A stretch of 64,000 bases of DNA, taken from assembly GCA_003184365.1 (NCBI GenBank), contig NKYR01000105.1:62001-126000 (forward strand), read 5' to 3'. The notes below the pieces were generated by a model. The model did no database searches. It had not been told where the DNA came from and saw only the letters and a list, made by a program, of their open reading frames with translations. Source of the stretch: Evernia prunastri (lineage: Eukaryota > Ascomycota > Lecanoromycetes > Lecanorales > Parmeliaceae). Positions 1 through 10,244 of this stretch are shown one piece after another (the stretch's first letter is position 1; the number at the start of each line of letters is the position of its first letter). The position numbers and the translations under genes are program-made.

Positions 1-561
1 GAGCATTCAGCGACGGCGCTGACACGGCATGTAGCCTTCAACTTCTCCCATATAATCAACGAACTATCCTTCGGTCCGCTCTATCCATCCCTCCTCAACC
101 CCCTCGATAGAACCTACGCTACAACGGGCGCCAACTTCTACAAATACCAATACTACCTCTCCATCGTCCCCACAATCTACACCCGCACCCCCGCGCCTAA
201 AACCCCATCCGCCAGCGCTCCTGCCTCGAACATACTCTCCACGTCCTCCGACACGATCATCACAAACCAGTACGCCGTCACCTCGCAGTCCCACGACGTC
301 AACGAACGTTCCGTCCCCGGCATCTTCTTCAAGTTCGACATCGAGCCGATACTCTTGACGATCAGGGAGGAGAGGGAAGGCTTGTTGGCGTTGTGTGTCA
401 GGGTTGTGAATGTGGTGAGTGGCATCTTGGTGGGTGGAGGATGGTGCTATCAATTGGCTGGGTGGGGCAAGGAGGTGCTGGGGGGGAGGAAGAGGGGAGA
501 GAAGGATGGGATGGGTATGTTGCATGGGGGAAATGGTGCGATTGAGGAGGAAGAAGAGTGA
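1..561 (+). CDS. ERV41: ERV41/ERGIC2-type ER-Golgi transport protein, 3' part
   Basis: The frame is open from base 1 to the TGA at 559-561 (186 residues visible); the 5' part lies outside the window. Erv41 pairs with Erv46 in COPII vesicles and acts in ER-Golgi cargo retrieval. The visible part is the end of the lumenal beta-rich domain, with the family-like segments HIINELSFGPLYPSLLNPLD and FYKYQYYLSIVPTIYT. VPGIFFKFDIEPI follows, then one hydrophobic C-terminal membrane segment (about residues 123-148 of the visible part) and a short cytosolic tail ending in a run of Glu. The GGWCYQL at the end of the membrane segment favours ERV41 over ERV46. No intron is seen in this part. The acidic tail is longer and more low-complexity than I would expect, but the frame is unbroken. 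Confidence 0.88.
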   Translation, partial: EHSATALTRHVAFNFSHIINELSFGPLYPSLLNPLDRTYATTGANFYKYQYYLSIVPTIYTRTPAPKTPSASAPASNILSTSSDTIITNQYAVTSQSHDVNERSVPGIFFKFDIEPILLTIREEREGLLALCVRVVNVVSGILVGGGWCYQLAGWGKEVLGGRKRGEKDGMGMLHGGNGAIEEEEE

Positions 562-1105
562 GGGAGGGCACCTGTGCGTGCAAGACATATTGAGTCATGT
601 ATCAAAAGTTCAATTGTAAGGTCTAATGCAACATTGACAATTTAACTTTTTTTCAGCGCGTATAGCCAAAACCCCTGCCTGCATCTAAGCTCTTTTACTT
701 TGCTCCAGCCCACATGGAGACTAGAGTGAGCGTCACCTCTATCATTTGACGCGCGAGCCGAGCAATAGTCGCGCGACGAGGTTGAACCACCACCGTGCAT
801 ATGGATCCCAATGCCAACTTGGGCGCCACTGAAGAAATTAGTTCTAGAGCCGAATTCTTTGTCTCCTTCCTTCTGTTTCCGCGGTCATCGGTAGTTCTTC
901 GAGATGAAACCAATGCCGCTCTGTCCAATGGAGCTCTGTACGAGTTCAGCTTTCAGATGGCATGTAGCATCCTTGTTTTGGTGTAGATAAGGAAAAATCT
1001 AAAGCATTGCAAGCATAGCCGTCCTTTGGCGTCTTGTACAACAATCTCGTATATGTTATACAGCATTCAGGCTCCGACGTTAGGTCCCACCAACATGCAC
1101 TTCAG
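562..1105. other. Intergenic, convergent 3' flanks
   Basis: Gap between the stop codons of two convergent genes. I see only short open frames without recognisable content, and no RNA gene or repeat. Confidence 0.6.
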
Positions 1106-2773
1106 CTACTGAAGCTCCTGTATCTCCGGTCCTCTCGGCATTGAAAGCTGTCCGGATCGAGGCGTCTGGGCTTGCCCTGCTGGATCAACTGTCATATAGC
1201 TTGGCGCAGGAGACATGGTTCCGCCACGCTCATGGTCACCGAAGGCTGCTCCCGCTGTCGTGGCCGGCGAGGGGGGGCCATAAGGATTGAGAGCCGGCGC
1301 GTACTGCAAGTTTGGTTGCGGACGATGGTTTCCTCGGTCGTGGTCCGGCGCTATTGAGATGTTGGTACGCGAGCGGTTGCCGGTGGATGAGGGGTCTGCG
1401 GGGAAGCGTTGGGCGTAAGGGTTGATTTCTGGAAGCTCGGTTCCGTCGTAGCATGGGTCGTTCGGCCTTGCAGTCTTATTGGTACCTTCATGTCCGCCTG
1501 TTGGGGGTGGTGTTCGGCGACTTTTGTGCCACCAAAAGAAAACCAGGAGGACTATGAGGAAAGAGAAGGCAATTACTCCTCCTGCGACACCACTCTTGAA
1601 TCCTGCGCTTTGAGAAGGGCTTTGAGTAGAGCTTTGAGTAAAGCTTTGAGTAGAGCTTTGAGTAGAGCTTTGAGTAGAGCTTTGAGTAGAGCTTCGAGTA
1701 GAGCTTCGAGTAGAGCTTTGAGGAGAGCTTTGAGTAGAGCTTAGAGACAGTGCTGCAGCGGGCGTCCCGGCCGTAGTAGTTTTCAGGGTAGTTGAAACAG
1801 AACTACTGATGGTGGGAGTAGAAGACGAGTCGGCTGAGGTAGTAGCCAGGGAGGTGGACTGCGAGGGCGAGGGCGAGGACAGTGTCATTGCTGTGCGTCC
1901 TGTAGTCGTTGGAACGGAACTTGAAGAACTAGCCGTAGTAGCAATCACCGTGCTTTCGGGCGTAGACGTAACGCTGCTGCTCACAGTCGTGCTTGTAACA
2001 GCAGAGCATTGTCCAGCATGTGCGCAATATTGGCCAATGGCACAACATATCGGCCCACATAACGTCTCTCCTAACCCGCTGTTGCAATTTAATGACGTTG
2101 CAGCGGCTGCTGCGGTTGAGGGAGTTTGCGTTGAACTCGAACTTGTTTCAAGAGCAGAGCATTGTCCAGCATAGGCGCAAGACTGGCCAGTGGCGCAACA
2201 TATCGGCCCACATGACGTCTCTCCCAACCCGCTGTTGCAAGTCAATGACGTCGCAGCGGCTGCTGCGGTTGTGGAAGTCTGCGTTGAACTCGAACTTGCT
2301 GGCACGGATAATGGAACAAAGGAAGGCGATGGGACGGGTGACTCTGAGGTTGAGGAAACCTCGGCATTGGCGTCGAGGGAGAATCTACTCGGTGATGCAT
2401 CGCAGCAATCCGTGCCCCCGCTGAGCTCTGGTCGGTTTGTGTCGCAGCAGTAGCTACCTGTTGTACAACATACATTCTAAAACAGCCTCGTTCCCTTTGG
2501 CTGTGTCATCTAATGTCCATCAGCCTCGAAGCTTCGTATATAAAGACAGTTGTGTTAAATACCATAAGTGCAGATGTCAGGACATCCGGGGCCCCAACTC
2601 TTATCAGTGCAGGTATAGCGACCGTAGTAGTTTTCGTTCTCTAGATAGCACAGACCATTGGCTTGACAGGCCCAATTTAGTGGACAACACGTCACTGCGC
2701 TCCCAGCGCCACAAGGGATGTCGTCCTCCAGCGACGGGTTTCCATTGGGATAAAAGCACAGCGCGTTCGACAT
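1106..2773 (-). CDS. Cys-rich, Ser/Thr-rich single-pass surface protein (mucin-like)
   Basis: Two exons, 2773-2563 and 2457-1106; the 105-nt intron has donor GTATTT and acceptor CAACAG, giving 520 residues. Family assignment rests on the ordered N-terminal pattern: CFYPNG, DIPCG, TCCPLNWACQANGLC, Y-x-RYTCTDKSW, CPDICTYG, then across the intron SYCCD and TDCCD. Proteins with this head are common hypothetical plasma-membrane proteins of filamentous fungi. Two near-identical 51-residue modules follow, each with C-x8-C-x3-CC-x5-C-x5-C, then a long Ser/Thr stalk and a membrane helix (GVAGGVIAFSFLIVLLVFFWW). The cytosolic tail is Pro/Gly-rich. I chose the ATG at 2773 because the frame closes upstream; no signal peptide is visible, so the start or a further 5' exon is uncertain. 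The role could be wall sensing or adhesion, but this is not shown. Confidence 0.72.
1607..1744 (+). repeat. 12-bp minisatellite (GCTTTGAGTAGA) x 11
   Basis: Eleven consecutive 12-mers with few substitutions, plus a partial copy, lie inside the stalk of the surface protein. On the coding strand each unit gives Ser-Thr-Gln-Ser. Because 12 is a multiple of three, copy-number change lengthens or shortens the stalk without breaking the frame. Confidence 0.92.
2000..2296 (-). repeat. Tandem duplicated 51-codon cysteine module
   Basis: Two units (2296-2144 and 2143-2000) encode nearly the same protein segment: SSSSTQT, AAAAATSL, then CNSGLGET, CGPICCA, GQ, C, AGQCSA. All cysteines are kept in both. 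It looks like a fairly recent internal duplication. Confidence 0.88.
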
Positions 2774-3862
2774 CACTGCATCACTATAGCCTTGATAACA
2801 GCAAAGCGGCAAAGGATTTGGATTGAAGGATGAGAATGCTGTCTCAATGCATCAATCAAGTGAAAGAATGGACCAAAGGCTCATCCTTCCCACAGAGGTC
2901 GCCAATGTCATTACCACCGTAACCACGAGTATTTGCTAAGATGACATAGAAAGCCGCCTGCGATCTGCAAGGCTGCAAGGCTGCAAGGCAAATCACTTGA
3001 TGCGGCTCTGCTTTAGAAGAAGCAGCCTCGTCGGCGTTACCCAATTCTGCGAGCCGAGGCGCAACCATTTTGCATATCAAAGCATCTCACCTCATTCTAA
3101 AGCCTGATGCTCTTTCCGGAAGGTTTGTCTCTTTAGCCAATGAAATGGTACTAAATTTTTAGCAAAATTCATCAAAAAGTCTTCTTGCATGCTGTTAGGC
3201 TGCACTGCAGCACACCATCTTGCATTTTCTATTCCAGGTTGGTAGCCCGATGCTCTGTCGGTAGATCCCTTTGAAGTCGAGGCTGCAAATCAGATCATTG
3301 ACTGCGCAAGAACGCCTAGACATTTGATCTGGACCGCTTGCGTGCGGTATCAGAATGGGTAACGATGCGAGAAGGCATCGCTCATATTAGCATCTTCTTC
3401 CAGATTATAATTCTAGTGAAATGTAATCGCATCAGGATCGTGTATTTTCAGGCGACTTTGCATGTACTTTAGTGTCCCAAGATGAAAAACCGGCCTGAGT
3501 AGGTCTGATGATTCTGTCGAGTCACAGGCGAAGGCCATGCACCTAAGTCCTTCTGAACGCCCCGTTTTGCTTGCACTAGTTTAGGTATATGCAAGGACTT
3601 ACAAAAGGGACTGGACTAGTTGAAAACGTGGAAGATCTCCAGAAAAAGGCGCACATGTAAGCAGTGATCAGCTCATATACCCCCCCGCCCTCCCCTACTG
3701 GCTTCATAGTTGCTTCACAGTTGATCATTGACAAAACATTAGGTACTCACAAGCATCGTCATAGTGGTGATCCTTGCCAAGCCGTGATCATGGTTCGTAA
3801 ACAACCGCGCCTCAACGCTCATGTTAAACGCAATGATAATCACAACAGCTGATGGAGCCTAG
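2774..3862. other. Intergenic, divergent upstream region
   Basis: Upstream region shared by the surface-protein gene (-) and the orphan frame (+). There are only short open frames (for example 2856-3080 on the minus strand and 3664-3852 on the plus strand) with no recognisable product. A missing 5' exon of the surface-protein gene could lie here. Confidence 0.5.
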
Positions 3863-6457
3863 CCTCCAAATTCGAATGTACCGCGACCTTTGCGACTGGG
3901 GCCTTCGAGACTTCCACCGATCCCAAACCCGCTTGGTTCGGATGGTTTAGCTCCCACCGTAATGGGGCATGGCCAGAGCGAGTCCGTCATCGATGGCATA
4001 GAGCGCACTATCAACACTCATGACGGCAGCCAGGATCTTGCACTGGGTCGGTCTCGGACTCACCGCCATCTCAAAGCTCTTAAAGAAAAGAGCGAGGCTT
4101 ATGATGACTATTCGAACAAAACGCTGGGGTCAGAACAAACAGACTTTATGATACAACAACTAGAGAAAAAACCCGACCCACGACTACGGCGGACATACGC
4201 AAATGGCTTAGAGCTGGAAGAAATCTCAGAATCGGCGCCTGTCCTCACGGTGGGATTAACATTCCTACCAGGGGCGGACAAACCCCAGGTCAACCGCAGC
4301 GAGCAAACCAACATGGAAGGAAAAGCAGCTGACCAAAAGGATGCGCTTTGGCGGGTAACGACAGCAGGCTCACTTCTCAGCCAGTTCAAGGTATCTTCTG
4401 ATTTTCAGATTGCGCATACTGACCAGACCGCGAGCATTGTCGCAAGAGCCAATTCCCAGGCACGTGAGCGAGACCGACAGTTCTCGGATCCACGGAAGGC
4501 GCTTGCTCGGCGTAAGCGAGACTGTAATACAGTAACCATCGACAGTGAGCGCGTGACCATCGTCAATGATCTTCGGACTGGAGATTGGGATCTGAAGGGG
4601 CTGCTGGTCGAAGTCGACTGCAGCGCCCTTTGGGACTTAATGCTCAATTATCGAAGTTTGATAGCTAGAGGGGGGCCCGACATGACGTTTGAGGAGACCA
4701 GGACCCTTCTTGACACAATGATAGAAGATGCACGTCGTCTTTGCATCAGAAGCCCGATTCTTTTTAGGATGTCCACGAGAGTACGCATCATAAATTCTGA
4801 GAACACGCGTTACGGGATTAATCATGGACCCAAGTTCCGAACCCTGACCACCAGCCAGGGTATCAAAGAGATCATCTCTTATAGCGCAGCATATTACAAC
4901 TCGTTAGACCCTACTGATAGCAACGACTCAACACAAACCTACATCAGACCGCGATTCCTGCAGATTGTCGTGTTACTCTTGTCGCTCTTGAACAATGAGG
5001 ATCTTGCGGAGCTCAAGGACTTCTTGGAAGCAACATACAAGCTCAAAGCTGACCGAAGGAACATTGAGTTACTAATTTTGAAGGTCATTCCCTTGTTGTC
5101 AATCAATCCGCGTGTATTTCTGAACGGGTTGGTGCCCGCCATTGATGGATTTCCACTAGACAGTGGCAGCCCTGACATAGATGAAGATCACAGCGATATC
5201 TGGAACATATTCATCAGCAGAATTCTCGCAGATGGCTATCTCGTTCCGGGAACAATTGAAGACCTCGGTCGGAAGCGCCTCTCATGGATTGTCAAATGGC
5301 CAGAGGATGGCTTCAAATCGACATGAATATTCAATAATCTGCAATACGCAGGACGTTTAAGAACGATCAACAATATCCCTCCTTTCGAGGTGCACCCTGG
5401 ATCTGATTGCACCGAATTGACTGTTGTCTTGACAGACGATAGTAAATATGTCATTAGCCCTCAAGACCTCGAGAGTATCATGTATATGACACCAGGGAGC
5501 TATCCCGTGCAAGAGACCGCAGGGGGGAAACGTTGTTTTGATCTAGTGATTCAAGAGAGGCAGCTTGACGGCGAACTATATCAAGCGCTCAAGATGACGA
5601 ACGATATGGTCTACAAGGTGAACCAATGTTTGGCTAATCCGAGACGAGGCGGCAATATGATGACCAAATTGGTCAGAAAAATTTCGGACCAGCAGCCATT
5701 CCTTAACGATATTAGAGGCTCCGGGAGGCTCGTGAAAGTATTCGCGATCTTGAACCATGCAGTCTTGGCGGTCACCTACAAGGTGGATGGGCGCAAGGTT
5801 AGTCGGATAGATGCCGTTCAGAACATGGCCCGAGACATTCGGCATTTGCGCGCCTTCGTCAGTCATATCGAGCAGCGCGGAGATCTGACGGATCATGGCT
5901 TTTTCGGCGTGGAGAAGCGTGAATTGAAACAAAACCTGGATCAAGTAAAAGCCCAGATCAACCTGGCTGAACAGAGTCGAACGAGGGTCGGCTTCGACAA
6001 AGAACTGTCCAATGAGCCGATAGCGAAGTGTTTATATCCCGAAGGAGTGAATTTGAACAAACGTGATGTCTGGCATGGGTATAGAGCATTCTGCCAGGAG
6101 AAAAATGGATCTTTGCACGTTGAGACCATAAAGGCAACTATCGGTGGCGTCAATTGGCTGACGGGCGAACTCATCGAGCTTGTTATCAATCAACAGCCGT
6201 CTAGGTTTTTTGTTACGCCTCTCAAAACGGTTCTGGAAGGTCACCGGGATGATGAGGTCCGAGTTGGTGACATTGCAATGCTTCTTGGCCAGTATGTTGC
6301 CATTGCGGAACGGTACGAAGACAGCTCTGGACCAAAGGCGGCTTTCAGCATGATCAACTGTTTGAGGATAGTGAGCCTGGAGGAACAGAACCAGAGTCGG
6401 CGTGGCAAGAATCGGATACAGGAGTTCGATGCCAAGGTTGAGTGCTGCTTCAAGTGA
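3863..6457 (+). pseudogene. Orphan long intronless reading frame with one in-frame TGA
   Basis: The frame is open from 3863; the first in-frame ATG is at 3962. It runs to TGA at 5324-5326 (454 residues) and continues in the same frame without another stop to TGA at 6455-6457 (376 further residues). Chance openness over 2.6 kb is implausible, so the two halves probably were, or are, one protein of about 830 residues. I do not recognise a family. The N-terminal 200 residues are polar and probably disordered. Residues after about 230 alternate helical hydrophobic segments (around FLQIVVLLLSLLNNEDLAEL and IELLILKVIPLL) with charged stretches. No signal peptide, membrane helix or catalytic motif is evident. 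The second half is soluble in character and rich in Lys, Arg and Glu. An 84-nt intron (5268-5351, donor GTCGGA, acceptor ACGCAG) would remove the TGA in frame, but the donor is weak. It could be a nonsense-broken gene, a read-through gene, a mis-called splice, or an integrated foreign sequence. Confidence 0.5.
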
Positions 6458-7285
6458 AAGCAGTCCTGGCTCTTCTCGTCAGATTAGCACATGGTCCGAA
6501 GAGTCTCAGCAAGAAATGGGTAGAAAGCCATCAGTAGTAGGGGCAAACAAGGGAATGTAGGGACAAGTAGGGCGTCGAAGGGTATTGAGTGCAGCGATCT
6601 AAGTGCCTGCAGGGGCGAAATTAAGATTCGTCCGGGAGCTACTTGATATAGCGAGGACACAATTGATCAAGATAGCACGCTGCACGATAAGTATTCCCGT
6701 CCTCGCTCTATCAATGGATCACCGATGTCCCGTCTTGCAATCAGCTTCTGCTACAGTAGGGCAAGCATCATCTACACTAGTACTCTCTCCACCGTGCTCA
6801 TCGTCTTCTGAAGTCATCTTCCGTACCTGTGTATTCCCCATGTGCAGACGTCCATGCAGCTAAAATCGGCCATCAGATCGCCATGTAGATCTCGGATTGT
6901 CCACGCGCGGTAAAGGTCAACGTTCTCCTCATGCGCATTTGGCGGTCTCCTCTGCGTTCTTGGTATCGATCTAAAGTGAAGCTCAATCTTGATTGGTAAT
7001 TACGATGCTGTCATATGCAGTTCGGCAGGTTGGGGAACATACGTGCTGAGATTGAATCAGGTCCCGGAGGCTGCCGAAAGAGCCAAGTGGGTTGACAGGA
7101 GGCACGCGAATAATTGAAAAGTGAGATGATTGCCAATGGCAAACGGGAAGGGAAAGGGCAAACACATCCATCGCAAGCGAACTATTGAGGATCGGAGGGT
7201 TTATTACATTGATTCTATGTAGACAGCATGCATTTATATTTTCTTCGTACTTTTTAAGAAAGCCGCCAGATTAGCACCGATAGAT
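6458..7285. other. Intergenic, no feature seen
   Basis: Downstream of the orphan frame and of the phosphatase stop codon. The only plus-strand frame (6603-6863, 86 codons) shows no recognisable content. Confidence 0.55.
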
Positions 7286-9399
7286 CTATGTTCCAGAAGC
7301 CTGGGGTACCCCGTTCGAGAGCGAGCCATATGGCACTGCAGCATAGTTTCCGTTGCAAGCGTAGTTGTACTGCGAGGCCGCCAGAGATCCCGCCTGGATG
7401 TTTAAAAAGGTGTTCAGCTCACACCACCCATCCGTCCTGTTGCCGCAAGATGGGAAGCTTGGACCAAGGGGGAGCGTCCTCTGGTTTACCAGGAAATGTA
7501 CGTAGCTCGTAGGTGAACCAGGTATGTAGGCATTTGCTGCTGTAGTACGGTTGGCGGCTACGGGTTGTGGGGCCTTGATGATCTCTATGTCGATACGTGC
7601 TCCGAAGGGTTGAAGATGGGATACGATGAGCTGCTGATTCGCAGGCGGTCCCGTTGTCGGCAAGAACTGTGCGAATTGGGTGAAGCCGAACGCTGTGAGC
7701 ACAGCCGCGAGGTTGGTATCATGGGAAAAGTCAAAGTAGAGGGTTTGGTTCAATGGGAATGTGCTGGTGTTGTTGTCGATAGTGATATTGGCTTGACCTG
7801 CAGCAGTATTCAAGGTGCGATTGGTCACTCTCCCCAAGAACTCTTGGACATATCCTATGCCCACTGCGCGGCCGGTTGGTGATTGGAAGTAGTTGTTCCC
7901 GGCAAAGGATAGATCAAGGGAATATTCAAAGCCTTGCCATTCTTGGTAGGTGAACAGATTGCAGAACGAGGAGTAGCCAAAAGCTACGGTTTCGTACGGG
8001 CAGGATGTTTGCGCACTGTGTCCATTGTCAGCATACAGGCGTCAAGAAGCGATTTCTGCGACTCACTTGTACACATCGGTAGTGCTCCAATTGAAGAATT
8101 TGCCGGAAAGAGCGTTGAAACGTGCTGTGGCATTCTTCAGATAGGTTGCTTGCCAAATGGCGCTGGCATTGCTCCCTCCCAAATTCACAGCGGTATTGCT
8201 GTTATTACAATTATCGTAGCCGGCAAGGGTGACATTATCAGGATTGATAAAGTTCCCTTCGATTTCGACCTCCAATGTGACGTTATTCGTCCAACTGAGG
8301 CCAAAAAAGCCCGCCATGAAGTATTCCGCGCTCTTCAGTATACGGTCTTGTGTTGTGGTTCGGGCGATGATCTTCGTAGAAGTATTGTAGAGATTTCCGT
8401 AGTCATAGTAGTGCAGCACGCCGGAGTCGAAGAGTTCTTGCTGCCCAACAGGGACTAAAATCTCATATCCAAGGCCATAGTTGAAATTGTTCAAGAAAGC
8501 AAGTTGTCCGGTGAAGTTCGCGGTCTTGTTCGCGGCCTATGAGAATTTCTGGAGTCAGCCCAATATTTCGGACCGAAGAGTCTAAGTAATGAAAAACATG
8601 TGAGGGGTAAGAAAAAGCTTTCTCTCGTGGAAAGTGTCTGTAGGGAATAGGAAGAAAAAACGAGCCAGGAAGTATGTACCAAAGCGGTCAGTGTTGCCCC
8701 AAGCTTCCCAACGCCGTTGTTTGTTGTCGGATAGCGACTGCCATGGCGGTGCAGCACGTGGAGTTGGGTGATATTCGCTCCGGCAGGAAGAGGATATTCA
8801 TTAACACCGAAACCACTACTATCGTTAGCGGACGCCTGTCATAAAGGATTCTTGCGACGGACGTAGGGTTTGGAAAGTAAGGGCTTAGTTGACCCATTAG
8901 CTGGAATATGCTCGCATTCTGGGTGTTGCCAACGATAGGTATCGCAGTCTCAAGAGGCTGGTTCGCCACGAAGGTGGCTACTCCGAAAGGAGCGGGATTG
9001 CTCTCGGCGAGGAAGGGCGCACGCCCTGTTGCCGTTGGACCTTTTCGCCCAGTCAGTTGATGGCTGTTCTAGCTTGAGCGATGGGAACATACCAGTGAAT
9101 AGTTCGGGGGTGGTTTGAAAGAGTTGAGGCACCCTGGTAGTGCTAGAGTTGGCAGAGCTGGCAGTAGAAGCCGCTTGCTTCTTCTCAAGAACAGCTGCGC
9201 GCGTCAAGCTGAGCGCCGACAGCAGGACAAGGGATGCGATCAACATCTTGATCGCCCAAGAAGTTGCCTTTGGGTTTCGATCGAAAAGGTTTTGGGGCAA
9301 AGGAAGCTCTTCTCTGGCAGAGTGTGTGACAGAAGATAGAGGTAGATCTTGTAGCTGGACATGGTCGGGATCTTGCAGCTTTTTGTAGCTGTAGCCCAT
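7286..9399 (-). CDS. Histidine acid phosphatase, phytase-like, membrane-anchored or secreted
   Basis: Five exons: 9399-9093, 9040-8863, 8818-8680, 8536-8067 and 8015-7286 (607 residues). Introns are 44-143 nt. Four have standard fungal signals; the 44-nt one has donor GTCCGT with a GCTAACG branch point. Catalytic signatures are RHGSRYP at residues 186-192 (phosphohistidine loop) and the proton-donor HD at 463-464 in FDFSHDTN. Histidine acid phosphatases hydrolyse phosphomonoesters, including phytate in some members. There are many N-glycosylation sequons, as expected for an exported enzyme. A hydrophobic segment at about residues 48-68 follows a 47-residue polar N terminus. If translation starts at the first Met this is a type II anchor; if it starts at Met52 it is an ordinary signal peptide. 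Substrate cannot be read from the sequence. The likely role is phosphate scavenging outside the cell or in the secretory path. Confidence 0.9.
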
Positions 9400-10244
9400 C
9401 TTGGGCAGTTTGCAGGCCTCCTTCCTCGTGCAGAATCATCATCAGCGCACGTGTTTCCGAGAATGAGATTGATTGATTGATTGGACCATCTGAATGCCGG
9501 TGTGTGGATGCTTGGTGCAAGGTACCGACATGGATGTGGATGACGATGGTGGGATTTGAGGGGGGGTCGGCCTGGGCTTTAAGTCGGGGGGGGGAGTGGA
9601 GCCTCAGCCAATGACAAGGTCGAATTGAGGGAGCTGATGTCCGCAAATCATCGCAATTCTCCGGAGGACTTCCTATGCACCGAATATGAATCAAGAAAAG
9701 GAACGAAAGTCCATGGACGACGATATCTACATTTGCCGTATCCTTTGACATGTTGGGTCAAGTGGAGCAAACGGCGTGCTGAGTTAACCCTGCTGTTTCA
9801 ACACGCGCTCTGGCCCGAACCCAAAGCTCATTCCTGAGGTATCTTCTTAACTGCATTTTTGTACGTTCGAATTTTCTAGCTACCTCATGATGTACGTTCT
9901 CTTCCCCCGGACCCACGGCTACGGGTTAGGACGCATGCAGCATGCAAAAGACGCAGGATAGACAAGGATATCCCGTGGGAGTCCAAATCCCAAGAGTTGG
10001 TGTGAGTGGGTACGATGACTTGAGAAGCTAAGAAAAATAGTGCAGGAAGATCTATGACATGGAGGGTAACACGTGGGGTAGCAGGCTACATGGAAGAAGG
10101 CTGCTACGTCCTATCCATCAACGCGCTGCTAATACAAGTAATTAGCCGGGATGACGAAACCTTCATGTCCCAATATCCAAGCTGGCCATGTCAAACTTCA
10201 CCTTTCATATATTCTGGCTTCTGCCTAGTCATTCAAGCCTAGAT
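9400..10244. other. Intergenic, phosphatase promoter and UBR7 3' flank
   Basis: Short runs of T/C and G and small open frames only. I see no RNA gene or recognisable regulatory site. Confidence 0.5.

Noticed and set aside
1409..1744. Plus-strand frame with repeating Arg-Ala-Leu-Ser units
   Set aside because: It is the antisense reading of the 12-bp minisatellite in the surface-protein gene.
5324..5332. Known fungal read-through signal (UGA-CUA) at the orphan-frame stop
   Set aside because: The context is UGA-AUA, so the described high-efficiency signal is absent; read-through stays only a possibility.
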